Shown: positions 21,201-29,685 of the stretch, piece after piece
How the letters are laid out: each line of letters opens with the position of its first letter
Numbering within the stretch: position 1 is the stretch's first letter
Source of the DNA: Closterium sp. Naga37s-1
Taxonomy: Eukaryota > Streptophyta > Zygnematophyceae > Desmidiales > Closteriaceae
Length of the DNA stretch: 64,000 bases
Reading direction: 5' to 3'
NCBI GenBank assembly: GCA_947471745.1
Contig: CANJKZ010000172.1
Coordinates: forward strand, 3,032,501-3,096,500
The notes under the pieces: generated by a model
The model's input: the letters and a program-made list of their open reading frames with translations, nothing else
Told to the model about the DNA's origin: nothing
Database searches by the model: none
Position numbers and translations under genes: made by a program

Positions 21201-24200
21201 CCCCCCCGGTAGACCCCCTTCCCCCTCAGGGTCCTGCCCCTTCAGGTGTGTCCCAGGTAGATGCAGTCGAGCCTGTCGAGGTTGCTGGTGACTCTGGTGC
21301 TGCTGCGGGTGCTGAGCCTGGGGGTGCTGACTCTGGGGGTGCTGAGCGTGTAGGTGCTACGCCTGGGGGTGCTGAGCCTGGGGGTGCTACGCCTGGAGGT
21401 GCTGAGCCTGGGGGTGCGGAGCCTGAGGGAGCTGGGCCCGCTCGCGTGGCGTCTGGCGGTACTGTGCCTGGAGGTTCTCTGGGTGCTTCGTCTCGGCGGG
21501 AGCCACTCTCTCCACAGGAGCTGCGCGAGTGGTTTGCCCGGCGGTGGAGGCGTGCTGCTGGAGCTGGAGGTTCTTCGGCTGCTGAGGGTGCTGGTGCCGC
21601 GGGTCCAGGAGGTGCTCGTACTGGGAGTACTGGAGCTGCTGGGCCTGCGGGTACTACTGGAGCTGGTGCCACTGCGTCTTCTCGTGGTCCGACTGGAGCT
21701 GGAGCTACTGAGGGTGTTGGCGCTGAGGCTACTGCTGTCGGTCCTGGAGGCGGTCCTGCTGGGGGTGCTACTGGTGCTACTGGAGGTACTGGAGCTGGAG
21801 GTGCTGCTGGCGCTGGTGCTACCACTGGGGGTACTGGTGCTGTCCCTGCTGTGTCTGGAGTCGCTGCGCGGCCTCGACCGTACTTCGTTCCTCTCCTTGA
21901 GCAGGTTCTTGGTCTCCCGCCTTCTACTGTTCCTCCTCCTCCCTTAGAGTGTCCACAGCCTGTCCCGTCACAGTTACAGTTACAGCCGGCCTCCCCACTG
22001 CCTGCTCCTTCTCTCTACACTGGTCCTACTGGAGGTCTTGCTGAGCGTCGTGAGCCTGCGTCTCGCCCTGCGTCGCCTGTCCGTGCTGCTCGCACTAGTG
22101 GTCGTGGTTCGCGTCAGCGTCCTCCTCCTGTCCCTGGCACGCACCGGATGTCTCTGCGTCCGTCCACTGCTCCTCTGCGTGCCCCTTTGCCTTCTCCTCC
22201 TGAGTCCTCTCTTCCTGCTCTTCCCGACCCGGAGTCAGACTCTCTTCGTGCTGCCAGTCCTACTGTCACGCGTCTCCTTGCTACTGTTGTCACTGACCCT
22301 TCCTTTGAGTCCACTGCTGCGTCTGCCCTAGTTACTGAGCTCGTCGACTTTGCTGCTCGCTGTCGTCTAGACTACGCTGCTAGTCTTGTTGCTGAGTCTG
22401 AGTCTGTCTGTCCTCCGTCCGTCGGGGGTGAGTGTGCCCTTGGCACGGACGTCCTTGAGGACAGGCAGGAGGAGTTCCAGTGTTTGGCTGCTGCTTCACC
22501 TCATCTCGTGTCCGTACTGCTTACCCCTGAGGGAGACCCGGATGCACTTGACATCCCGACTCCGCGCTCTTACGCGGAGGCGATAGAGGGTCCCTACTCC
22601 TCTCAGTGGCAGGCAGCTATGGACGCAGAGATGGCTTCCTCGAAGTCCACAGGCACCTACGTTGACGAGGTTCCCCCACCTGGGGCGAACATCGTCAGTG
22701 GCATGTGGATTTTCAGGGTGAAGCGGCCGCCGGGTTCTCCGCCTGTCTTCAAGGCGCGTTACGTGGCTCGTGGCTTCAGTCAGCGGCAGGGAGTTGACTA
22801 CTTTCAGACCTTCTCTCCCACCCCGAAGATGACCACTCTTCGGGTACTGCTGCACATAGCTGCTCACCGTGACTACGAGCTGCACTCTCTTGACTTCAGC
22901 ACTGCTTTCTTGCAGGGCAGCCTGCACGAGGAGATCTGGCTGCGTCGCCCACCTGGCTTCACTGGGTCTTTTCCTCCTGGCACCCAGTGGAGCCTCCGGC
23001 GGCCAGTCTACGGTCTCCGCCAGGCACCGCGTGAGTGGCACGACACACTGAGGACTACACTTGCGGCTCTTGGGTTTGCTCCCTCTACTGCCGACCCGTC
23101 GCTGTTTCTGCGCACCGACACTTCTTTGCCGCCGTTCTACATCCTCGTGTACGTCGACGACTTGGTCTTTGCCACAGCTGACACTGCTGGACTCGCCCAC
23201 GTGAAGTTCGAGCTGCAGAAGAGACACACGTGCACAGACCTGGGTGAACTGCGCAGCTACCTTGGCTTGCAGATCACCCGGGACAGAGCACGCCGCACCA
23301 TTACCCTGACTCAGTCACACATGGTGCAGCAGGTCCTTCAGCGCTTCGGCTTCACGTACTCCTCGCCTCAGGCCACTCCTCTGCCTACTCGCCACTCGCT
23401 CTCAGCTCTGCCTTCGGATGAGTCCGTAGAGTCGAGTGGCCCGTACCCAGAGCTTGTTGGCTGCCTCATGTACCCGATGACCTGCACACGACCTGACCTT
23501 GCATACCCTCTTAGCATTCTCGCACGCTATGTTGCTCCTGGGAGACACAGACCCGAGCACATGGCTGCAGCGAAGAGGGTGTTGCGCTACTTGTGCAGTA
23601 CGTCGGGCATGGGGCTTGTGCTTGGAGGGCAGAGTCCAGTGGTCCTCACTGGGCACGCAGACGCTTCTTGGGCTGACGACCAGGCTACGCAGCGGTCGTC
23701 ACAGGGTTACACCTTCAGCCTTGGTTCCGGCTCTGTTTCGTGGCGGGCTACCCGCTCGTCCTCTGTTCTCGGCTCCAGTTGTGAGGCTGAGATCTACGCA
23801 GGAGCCATGGCTGCACAGGAGCTTCGCTGGCTCACCTACCTGCTGACTGACCTCGGAGACCCGCCTCGTTCTCCTCCAGTGCTGTACGTAGACAACAAGG
23901 CCATGCTGGCCTTGTGTCGGGAGCAGAGACTGGAGCACAGAACGAAGCACATTGCTCTTCGCTACTTCCTTGCTCGTGAGCTACAGCAGCGTGGTCAGCT
24001 GCGTCTTGCGTACGTGGCCTCTCAGGCCAACACTGCTGATATCTTCACCAAGGCACTTGCGCCTTGTGATCATCAGCGCTTCTGTACTCAGCTTGGTCTT
24101 GTGCCTGCCTTGCCTCACTTGCTCACCCCTTTACCTTGTTTGTACTGTTACATATATATATACACCTGCTCTTGCTTGTCTAGCCTTATATATATATGTA

Positions 24201-24232
24201 ATCCTGCATGTGAACTGGCCTTCTGGCCTTGA
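18227..24232 (+). CDS. Copia-1 Gag-Pol polyprotein (2001 aa, intact)
   Basis: The start ATG at 18227 follows the leader and begins MATPSVLAFDAEGRAIDF. Residues 1 to about 230 are a UBN2-like Copia Gag (FDVWVDDLQLFL, LRTSDTRYRAALPAEF). Residues about 265-345 are a Gly-rich linker, followed by poly-Gln and a Cys-His box of spacing C-X13-C-X3-H-X4-C (from CTYVLRTGDR). The protease has DSGASRSFF with Asp 519. The integrase has an HHCC finger (HHRLGHPS...CVPCVEG) and D743, D812, E848 (D-D-35-E). A long Ala/Gly/Pro linker (about 1010-1480) carries tandem GGAEPGGA repeats. RT has YVDD at 1642-1645. RNase H (about 1810-1945) has GHADASW, CEAEIY and YVDNKA. All catalytic residues are present and no stop interrupts the frame. 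No frameshift between Gag and Pol is needed, so Gag excess must be achieved another way. Confidence 0.96.
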   Translation: MATPSVLAFDAEGRAIDFDVWVDDLQLFLQCDRADGLSLFDLTSGASPAPAADADATVRSLWATRDATARLAVRRHLPTSERAHFSQYKSAHTLYDAVVARYSSPATAALSRLMLPYLFPDLAAFPTVADLITHLRTSDTRYRAALPAEFCAKNPPPMYITLYYIVTRLPDSLRVVRDHFLSVCPTTLTVDLLEKALLAAEKSIVAVGASRGDPRTPVFEGCPPSPLLPSVASAAAADLVGFESVGAASAPSGRRRPGKGKGGKGAGGAGGGGGGGGGGSGGGGGGGGSGGGGGGVGGGSGGGGGGGGGGGSGGGGGGGGGGGGGGGGGAGRGGAAQRVGSGGGQRQQQQQQQQCTRDIPPPQQLREWYAARQRGGGTGPCTYVLRTGDRAGEQCGGAHSTQRCFGRLTDAWRHQFPEATEIPRWGELSRAGVAVFDLDFDAILAAMYAVTISDEGDCYRCFPPDPGIETAALGTGEAAALGASEAAALGARASAPSGAGESALSGTASASASHTFTLDSGASRSFFRDRTTLTPLGRPVAVSLADPSGGPVLAHFSTVLPCPAAPSGTLSGLYLPSFSTNLVSGADLQDAGVHQFTPVSQRVTHCTNARTGRHLATFTRRPGSSLYTLTTASPPVTASGQVAASGQVFAVASRSGLESAPCSCRLLSHETLLWHHRLGHPSLLRLRGMASRVLVSGLPRSLPPLPPGPGPTCVPCVEGRQRAAPHSSQFPPTEAPLQTLHMDVWGPARVRGQGHERYFLLVVDDYSRYTTVFPLRSKGDVTEVLIDWIRAARLQLRQSFGSDFPVLRLHSDRGGEFSSGLLRAYCRARGIRQTFTLPDSPQQNGIAERRIGMVMDVARTSMMHAAAPHFLWPVAVRYAAHQINLQPRVSMPETSPALLWTGKVGDASAFRVWGSRAFVRDLSADKLSPRAAPCVFLGFPPDAPGWQFYHPTSRRVLSSQDVTFDESVPYYRLFPYRTPSLPPPPLFLVPGPPPVDPLPPQGPAPSGVSQVDAVEPVEVAGDSGAAAGAEPGGADSGGAERVGATPGGAEPGGATPGGAEPGGAEPEGAGPARVASGGTVPGGSLGASSRREPLSPQELREWFARRWRRAAGAGGSSAAEGAGAAGPGGARTGSTGAAGPAGTTGAGATASSRGPTGAGATEGVGAEATAVGPGGGPAGGATGATGGTGAGGAAGAGATTGGTGAVPAVSGVAARPRPYFVPLLEQVLGLPPSTVPPPPLECPQPVPSQLQLQPASPLPAPSLYTGPTGGLAERREPASRPASPVRAARTSGRGSRQRPPPVPGTHRMSLRPSTAPLRAPLPSPPESSLPALPDPESDSLRAASPTVTRLLATVVTDPSFESTAASALVTELVDFAARCRLDYAASLVAESESVCPPSVGGECALGTDVLEDRQEEFQCLAAASPHLVSVLLTPEGDPDALDIPTPRSYAEAIEGPYSSQWQAAMDAEMASSKSTGTYVDEVPPPGANIVSGMWIFRVKRPPGSPPVFKARYVARGFSQRQGVDYFQTFSPTPKMTTLRVLLHIAAHRDYELHSLDFSTAFLQGSLHEEIWLRRPPGFTGSFPPGTQWSLRRPVYGLRQAPREWHDTLRTTLAALGFAPSTADPSLFLRTDTSLPPFYILVYVDDLVFATADTAGLAHVKFELQKRHTCTDLGELRSYLGLQITRDRARRTITLTQSHMVQQVLQRFGFTYSSPQATPLPTRHSLSALPSDESVESSGPYPELVGCLMYPMTCTRPDLAYPLSILARYVAPGRHRPEHMAAAKRVLRYLCSTSGMGLVLGGQSPVVLTGHADASWADDQATQRSSQGYTFSLGSGSVSWRATRSSSVLGSSCEAEIYAGAMAAQELRWLTYLLTDLGDPPRSPPVLYVDNKAMLALCREQRLEHRTKHIALRYFLARELQQRGQLRLAYVASQANTADIFTKALAPCDHQRFCTQLGLVPALPHLLTPLPCLYCYIYIYTCSCLSSLIYICNPACELAFWP

Positions 24233-24340
24233 ACTTGTGCTCGGAATGTGTGGTGACTTTGCGATCCACCCTGAGCTTGCCTTGCTTTGCTTGACTGGTC
24301 TTGTGACCCCTTGTTCTCCCCCACTTTGCCTATGGGGGTG

Positions 24341-24465
24341 TGTCAGATTTATATGACATAGCTGCTGTAGGCTATAGTGGGGTAGCACATATGGGGTACA
24401 GTTTTCTAGGGTTTGTACTTGTACCCAACTTTCCCTTAGTCATACTCATTCCTCGTTTCTTTTCA
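24341..24465 (+). repeat. Copia-1 3' LTR
   Basis: 125 bp, identical to 17054-17178, preceded by the polypurine tract tatgggggtg. Confidence 0.97.
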
Positions 24466-24470
24466 TGACC
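24466..24470. repeat. Copia-1 target-site duplication, right (tgacc)
   Basis: This is an exact 5-bp match of 17049-17053, directly after the right LTR. Confidence 0.95.
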
Positions 24471-26408
24471 TTATCAATTTCGGGGTTGAACCGCTTCAAG
24501 AAATCTTGCCCCAAGATGAAATCTAGCCCCTTGATGTTCGTGATCGGCAACTTAGGCTTCCACCTCAACGCACCTAAGTGCACCTGCAGTGATGCTTCGC
24601 CATGGATGGGAAGTTTCGTACACCATCGTTGCCGTGAACTGGGTCTCCTCCAAGGGCTCTCCAATTTTCTCCAACGTCCCGCGGTCGCACACCGAGTGGG
24701 ACGCACCACTGTCCACCAGTGCCTGGAGGCGTCGTCCTTTGCATAACACCTCGAGGAGTAGTGGATTCTGCTGCGCTGAGTAGCCAAATATAGTCTCGTT
24801 GATAGGATCATAGGGTACATCAAAATAATCATTACCCCTATTTCCTACACCTGACTCAGCACTCTTAGCTTCCAACTTCATCTGGGGGGTAGAAGGATTT
24901 TTCCGAGGCTTCTCTTGAGCCTGGAACCTTCCCCTAAGCCTTTGCAGCTGTGTAGGCTTCACCTGTGGGCAACGGGGACTCTTAACACTGTGCTGCGGGG
25001 AGAGAATATTAAGTCCTCGGAACGCACGACCCTTTTCAATGCTCCGGAGTGCTTTGCCCAATTTCTCAGGTACTTGAATATTTTCTAAAGGCTTTTTCTT
25101 GGCTTCTGATTCTCCCCTGAATTTTTCAAAGGCTTGAAAACCACGGGAAGTAATATTCTTAGTTAAATTATCTTATAGAATAACTTTAACGAATTTTTAA
25201 TTTCGTGGGTGTTCGGCTGGAGTTTCTTGGTCGGTGCAGAGTCTTCTTTCGCGGAGCCTCCTTTTTTCTCGGCGAATTCCCCTGGTGCCGGCCGGTCGTG
25301 ACTTTTTAGATTCGCGCCATCATTTTCTCCTTTTTTTTCGCCCGCTCCAAAGTCGCCACTTCGTCGCCTTTCTGCCTTTTCCGGATCTTTTCGCGATCGC
25401 CAGCTTGATCCGCGGCTACTGGCGATTCCCGTTTTTTTACTTCGAGGGTGCCGTACTGTTGTCGCCCAGCATTATTGCACGTGCTTATTTCATTTTGTAA
25501 CACGACAGAATCTGGTGTCCGGCTGCGCCGCAAAATTCGCACTTCTCGGATTTTGCTGGCCACGGCTTCGCTTCTAATCGGTCGATGTCCATCGGGTCGG
25601 CGAACGTGGGGGGTGCCGATCGCTCCGTGCCGAATGATCTGTTCGGCACGAGTCGTCGTGTTTCGGGTTGACCTCGCATCAGCGCATCGTATCGCCCTGC
25701 TGCATACACCATGTCGCGGTAGCTACTGTAGTTCGCGGCGAGTACTTGTCGGCGTATCTCCATCTTCAGCCCCTCAGTGTATGCTTGGATTATTTCGCCT
25801 TCGGTCAGGTCGGTGATGGTACATCCCGAAAACTTTCCATTTGCTGCGTATACTATACTACACTGCCATACTGTTTGTGCCGATGAATCTGCTGCCGCAC
25901 CATGCAGGTCGAATTAATAGGTTCGAAGCGCGCGATTAAATGTGCCCGAAATTGCGCCCACGTTCCCTCGCCTCGGACCACGTCGCTGTAATAAATCCAT
26001 TCGAGTGCTGGGCCTCGCAACAGTGTCGCTGCAAACCGAATCCTTGTTGCGTCGTGTGTCGGGGTCTTACAGCCAATGGCCTTGAAGTAAATTTCGAGGG
26101 TCGCCACGAATCGTCGAACGTCCGATCCCTTCGTGCTTGGATCGAACGCTTCGGGGAGCCTCGGGCGAGCTGCTTCGAGGTTCGGCGAAGGTGTTGCCAC
26201 TGCTGCGTGAAATGTCGGTCGCCGCTGCTGCTGTTGCCGTCGCTGCTGCATTCGCTGCTGCGTTCGCTGCTGCTGTGGCGGCTGCCGAGTGGTTCCCGAG
26301 GAGCGCATCAATCCGCTGAAGCGCCGTCCGCGTCTGCTCCACGTTGGTGCGAAGGCTGGCGATTTCTTGCACGAATTTGTAGCCTTGCCTTTCCATTCCT
26401 GCCGACAT
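24471..26408 (-). pseudogene. Ty3-C Gag and aspartic protease
   Basis: Read leftward from 26408: Gag N-terminus (MSAGMERQGYKFVQEI, Ala/Thr-rich coiled region), a frameshift, then Gag core (LRGPALEWIYYSDVVRGEGTW) to about 25853. A zinc knuckle (CEFCGAAGHQILSC) lies at about 25520. The protease (ALVDSGASHSV) is at about 24700, and after a frameshift near 24590 comes GLDFILGQDFLKRFNPEID, which runs into Copia-1. The knuckle and protease motif are intact, but at least three frame changes kill the gene. Confidence 0.85.
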
Positions 26409-26549
26409 CGCGTCCGAAACCGAATCGAGGGGGGCTAAAAAAAAACACGGAACCGGTTTTACGTACCCGAAATCGGTGTTTATTGCTCGTCGCCCCCTCG
26501 GTTTTTTAAGACTGCTTATTAGCGGTCGAAGAACTTCGCGTGTAAATAA

Positions 26550-26564
26550 GCTCTGATTACCAAG
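26550..26564 (-). promoter_or_regulatory. Ty3-C primer-binding site
   Basis: The minus strand reads CTTGGTAATCAGAGC, an initiator-Met-type site with one inserted base. It marks the inner end of the Ty3-C 5' LTR, which begins tgcgaag at 26565 on the plus strand. Confidence 0.6.
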
Positions 26565-26668
26565 TGCGAAGATCGATAGGATCGAGTTCAGAAAAGAGGA
26601 AATGTATTAAATGATTCACCTGGGTACAACACGAGGCTATATATAGTCTCGACACATGGCCAGTAACC
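26565..26668 (-). repeat. Ty3-C 5' LTR, part up to the TRIM insertion
   Basis: LTR-like sequence starts with tg at 26565. It is interrupted at 26668 and probably continues after 27048. The outer end was not identified. Confidence 0.45.
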
Positions 26669-26809
26669 TGTCAGTAGATCTGCACTGTGGATGCCCGATT
26701 GATCCTGGAGAGGGTTACAGGCGCGTTCGCCTGGGGGGTTATGGGCGCACTGACCCGCTACTGAAACAAGCCCTTTTATCCCAATGGTCTAGTGGTTGGG
26801 ATTCTGACA
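26669..26809 (+). repeat. TRIM 5' LTR
   Basis: 141 bp, identical to 26903-27043. Confidence 0.96.
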
Positions 26810-26846
26810 TGGTATCAGAGCGGTCTCGGGTTCGATTCCCGGTGTA
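26778..26846 (+). promoter_or_regulatory. tRNA-like module across the TRIM LTR/primer-site junction
   Basis: tggtctagtggttggg (26785) matches an A box and D arm of tRNA-Glu type. ggttcgattcc (26829) matches a B box exactly, 44 nt downstream, which is normal tRNA spacing. Between them tctga and tcaga pair around a 7-nt loop, in the place of an anticodon arm. The acceptor ends (atcccaa and tgtatgc) do not pair, so this is not a functional tRNA. It may be a Pol III promoter relic. Confidence 0.55.
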
Positions 26847-26902
26847 TGCACATGTAGGCCGTTGCCGCTGTGCTTAGTCCTGGGCCTCCCAGTGTGGGGG
26901 GG

Positions 26903-27043
26903 TGTCAGTAGATCTGCACTGTGGATGCCCGATTGATCCTGGAGAGGGTTACAGGCGCGTTCGCCTGGGGGGTTATGGGCGCACTGACCCGCTACTGAAA
27001 CAAGCCCTTTTATCCCAATGGTCTAGTGGTTGGGATTCTGACA
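26903..27043 (+). repeat. TRIM 3' LTR
   Basis: 141 bp, identical to 26669-26809. Directly preceded by a G-rich purine tract and followed by the taacc duplication. Confidence 0.96.
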
Positions 27044-27208
27044 TAACCCACGTGTTACGTGAATGTTCTGAGGGTCGCGAAGCGTCCCGAACAGAACCTT
27101 CCCGAATTCGGTAGAAGGCAATTCGGTGTCAACCGAAAGGCCTGGAAACCGGAACACGCAACCTGGTTCGATGCTATAACTATAATTAGAGATAGGAATG
27201 CACCTAAC

Positions 27209-28700
27209 CTAGGAAATCAAGCATAAGCATGCATGATAAAAATAAGCCCAAGTTAGAAATATCATAACAAAGGCAAGGCAAGCTAGCAAAGCAAGCATAA
27301 GCCCTCGTACTTTCACACCGGTGGCCGGCATGGATGCCGACTTAGGTAGGCCGGCGACGAGCGGTGAAGGGGAGGCGACCGCGAAGGGCGACGAAGGCGA
27401 GGCAACGGGAACAGCGGGTGGAGGAGGTGGAGGGACGTCCTCGGCGGCATGTTCGTCGTTCTCGGCGAGCAGATGTGTCATCACCGATGAGAAAGTCTGT
27501 GTCCATGTCGACGCCGGCCCATGCTCCGCCTTCCACACCTCCAGCGACAAGGTTTCGTAGAAGATGGACTCGACCATTGTGACCACCTTGTTTTCGGTCA
27601 AATTGAGCACCCTCCCAGCACTTGCTCTCCGGGGAGACACCAAGGTGAAGCCCCAACGGACCTTGCGGCGCCAACTTCCCGCCACGCTCGCGACCACACG
27701 GAACGCCCTATAGAGGTCGACCTGCACGACGTCTAGCACATTCCCGGCTTCCGAACCTTGCCCGAGAACGCGTGTCGCATCAGCTTGCTACCAACACAGG
27801 AGACGCACGTCAGATCAGCTTCGGACGACGGCTTAATGTCCAGGCCAGCAGCAACTCCATGCTTCGCTGAGCTGTTGATCGTGTCGACGCCGACATGGAC
27901 GAGCTGAGCGTAAAACATGTCAGGCGTTAAGTTTGTCGTCGAGGCGATCGTCCGCAGAGCCACCGTCTTCGTCGTAGTTGACGCCGACGTCGTCAAGCAG
28001 GGGCGAAGGTCGGTGCAGAGGATCTAGACAGTGTAGCGCGCCCAACCAAGCACATCCCCCGCCGCCGAGACAAGCAACATCTCGCCCGTCGTCCTGCAAC
28101 TTCACGCTGCTGTCCTTCAGCTGGCCGGCCGATAGCAGCTTTGCCTGCACGCCCGGGACGTAGAGTACGTCGGGGACGAGGATCTGCTTTCCGACCTCCC
28201 CTTGTAGAGCGACAGCCGTGGCTATGGGCGACTTGAATCGCCCCATTGAAGCCACGCACGTGGCTGACGTCGCCGACCGGCTGCACGTCAACGAAGGCCT
28301 TCCGCGTCCCCCTCGGGTGATGGGAGCAGTCGCAGTGGAAAAGCACAACCGTTGGGTTTGCCCGCACGACGGCAGTGACTGCCTTGAAGTCCTCGCTGGC
28401 CTCCGGCGCCAGCGAGATCGTCGGCTCTACCACGCCGACCATCGATCATGAGGCCGCTGTGTCGCTGCGTTTACTGCCCCTAAAGGAGTCGGTGTCCTTT
28501 GCCTGCTTCTCCTTGTGCGGCCGGTTGTACGACGACGCCCTTTCCGCGGCTGCCTCTCTCAGCGTCGCCGGACTCTTTGCGGTCGAGATAGTCGTAGGAG
28601 AGGTGGTCGGGTTCTCCACAGACCTAGCACTCACACCGTCCTTGGCGTCGCCCTGCGCTACCTCGGTCGTTGTCCTAAGCTGAATTCGAGCGGTCGGCAT
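27209..28700 (-). pseudogene. Copia-5: knuckle, protease, pre-integrase and integrase tail
   Basis: Read leftward: a damaged zinc knuckle near 28640 (TGC TAG GTC TGT GGA frame, last Cys changed to Tyr), then protease-region residues around 28340-28100 in two frames (HCDCSHH; ILVPDVLYVPGVQAKLLSAGQL). The pre-integrase finger follows (27996-27740: HVGVDTINSSAKHGV, CVSCVGSKLMRHAF). It joins directly to the post-integrase strand (27739-27209: LNLTENKVVTMVESIFYETLSLEVW), so the whole DDE core is deleted. Frameshifts and stops abound. The hydrophobic end of the 27209 frame lies outside the conserved part and I do not treat it as a membrane protein. Confidence 0.7.
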
Positions 28701-29685
28701 CGTTGGCCAACTTGTTACTTCGACTTTCCACCTCCGCTACCGCCTCTGCTCGACTTCCCACTTTATACCTGCTAACATCCCTGCTTTTTCGGCACGATGT
28801 AGTTGCGGAGAGTCACTAAACAACGGGAGTGGCCTACGGAGGAGGCATGGGGTTGTGCGAGTGATCGTAGCGTTGCACTAGCGTTCTCACTACTTGCTGT
28901 GTTCACATAGTAGTTTGACAAGAGTTTCACAAAGGAAATTAAGAAGAACATTGATTACAATGAGGCATGCGAGTCGATATGATAGAATGGCACTACAACA
29001 CCTAACAAGCTCTTTGCAGGGCGAACTCTGTCAACGCAGCAGAAGAGTGGCTTGCCAATGCTGCAGCAGGGCGACCTGCCAGCGTTGCACCGCGGCGGTC
29101 TACCAGCACTGCAGACGTAGGTGAACTTGTGCGCGTCTACCAAGTAGGTGCAGGTAGACGGTCGCGCCGCCAGACACATTGCGCAGGTGCCAGGTAGAAC
29201 ACGTATCGACGGTTTCGCCAGCCGTGCACCGTCGAGCACGTGATGCTGTTCAGCAAGTCGACTTAGCAAAAACCTCCTGGACGACATTCGCCCGCACGTC
29301 GAATTTTGCAGTCGAGTGACTTGCGTCGACCAGCTCTACGAAGCTCTGTCAAAGACCTTTCGCCAAGATGAGCATGTTGAGTAGAGCCCGTCGACCAGCA
29401 CCTCTCTACGGGCTCGTAGACCAACGTCCTCTGCCAACGATGTCGACCGCATCCCGTCGAACAAGGTCTGCTCGACCAACTCCTCCACAGAACCTCGTCG
29501 ACCAGACAACTTCGTCGACCTGCTTGCCTAAGTCGGCGTCGAATTCGGCGGGCAATCGGCGTCGACTTCTGCGGGCAGTCGGTGTCGACTTGTGCGGGCA
29601 GTCGGTGTCGACTTGTGCGGGCAGTCGGCTACACCTCCCGCGAAGTCGGTTTCGTCCAAGCGAGGGCAGGGCCATTTCCCGTCAA
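28701..29685. other. Unassigned sequence interrupting the Copia-5 gag
   Basis: About 1 kb between the Copia-5 Gag block (ending LLQANYC at about 29686) and its zinc knuckle. No frame resembles Gag. The piece may be an insertion, as its right end starts TGTTGACGGG on the minus strand, but I could not find matching ends. It contains the 29532-29623 tandem array. Confidence 0.4.
29532..29623. repeat. 23-bp tandem repeat, four copies
   Basis: Four consecutive 23-bp units of the form gtcggtgtcgact-tgtgcgggca. The last two are identical and the first two diverged. Confidence 0.9.

Larger units (their letters stand above)
17054..24465 (+). mobile_element. Copia-1: complete, apparently intact Ty1/copia retrotransposon
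   Basis: The 7412-bp element has identical 125-bp LTRs, a 5-bp target duplication, a primer site, a GC-rich leader of about 1 kb, one uninterrupted polyprotein frame and a polypurine tract (tatgggggtg, 24331-24340). Integrase precedes RT, the copia order. LTR identity and the open frame imply recent insertion. It is a plausible source of enzymes for the broken relatives nearby. Confidence 0.96.
15624..27043 (-). mobile_element. Ty3-C: truncated Ty3/gypsy element, invaded by Copia-1 and a TRIM
   Basis: Minus-strand Ty3/gypsy sequence lies on both sides of Copia-1: RT and RNase H at 15624-17048, protease and Gag at 24466-26408, primer site at 26550-26564, and LTR sequence from 26565. The integrase and 3' LTR are missing, because the element ends inside RNase H at 15624 against Copia-7. 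The outer LTR limit is unclear because the TRIM interrupts it; LTR sequence may continue beyond 27043. Confidence 0.82.
26669..27043 (+). mobile_element. Complete TRIM/SMART mini LTR element (375 bp)
   Basis: Two identical 141-bp repeats (26669-26809 and 26903-27043) start tgtcagtag and end ttctgaca. They enclose a 93-bp interior. The interior begins with tggtatcagagcgg, an exact initiator-Met primer site, and ends with the purine run agtgtggggggg. taacc flanks both sides (26664-26668, 27044-27048) as a 5-bp target duplication. It has no coding capacity, so it must be moved by another element. Its LTR ends (tgtcag..., ...ttctgaca) and primer junction resemble those of Copia-3. Confidence 0.95.

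Noticed and set aside
26778..26846. A functional tRNA gene
   Set aside because: A and B boxes and an anticodon-like stem exist, but the acceptor ends do not pair and there is no T-run terminator. Kept only as a tRNA-like module.
27209..27330. Transmembrane segment at the end of the 27209-27739 frame
   Set aside because: It lies downstream of the recognisable Copia integrase tail in broken sequence. Hydrophobicity alone is not support for a membrane protein.
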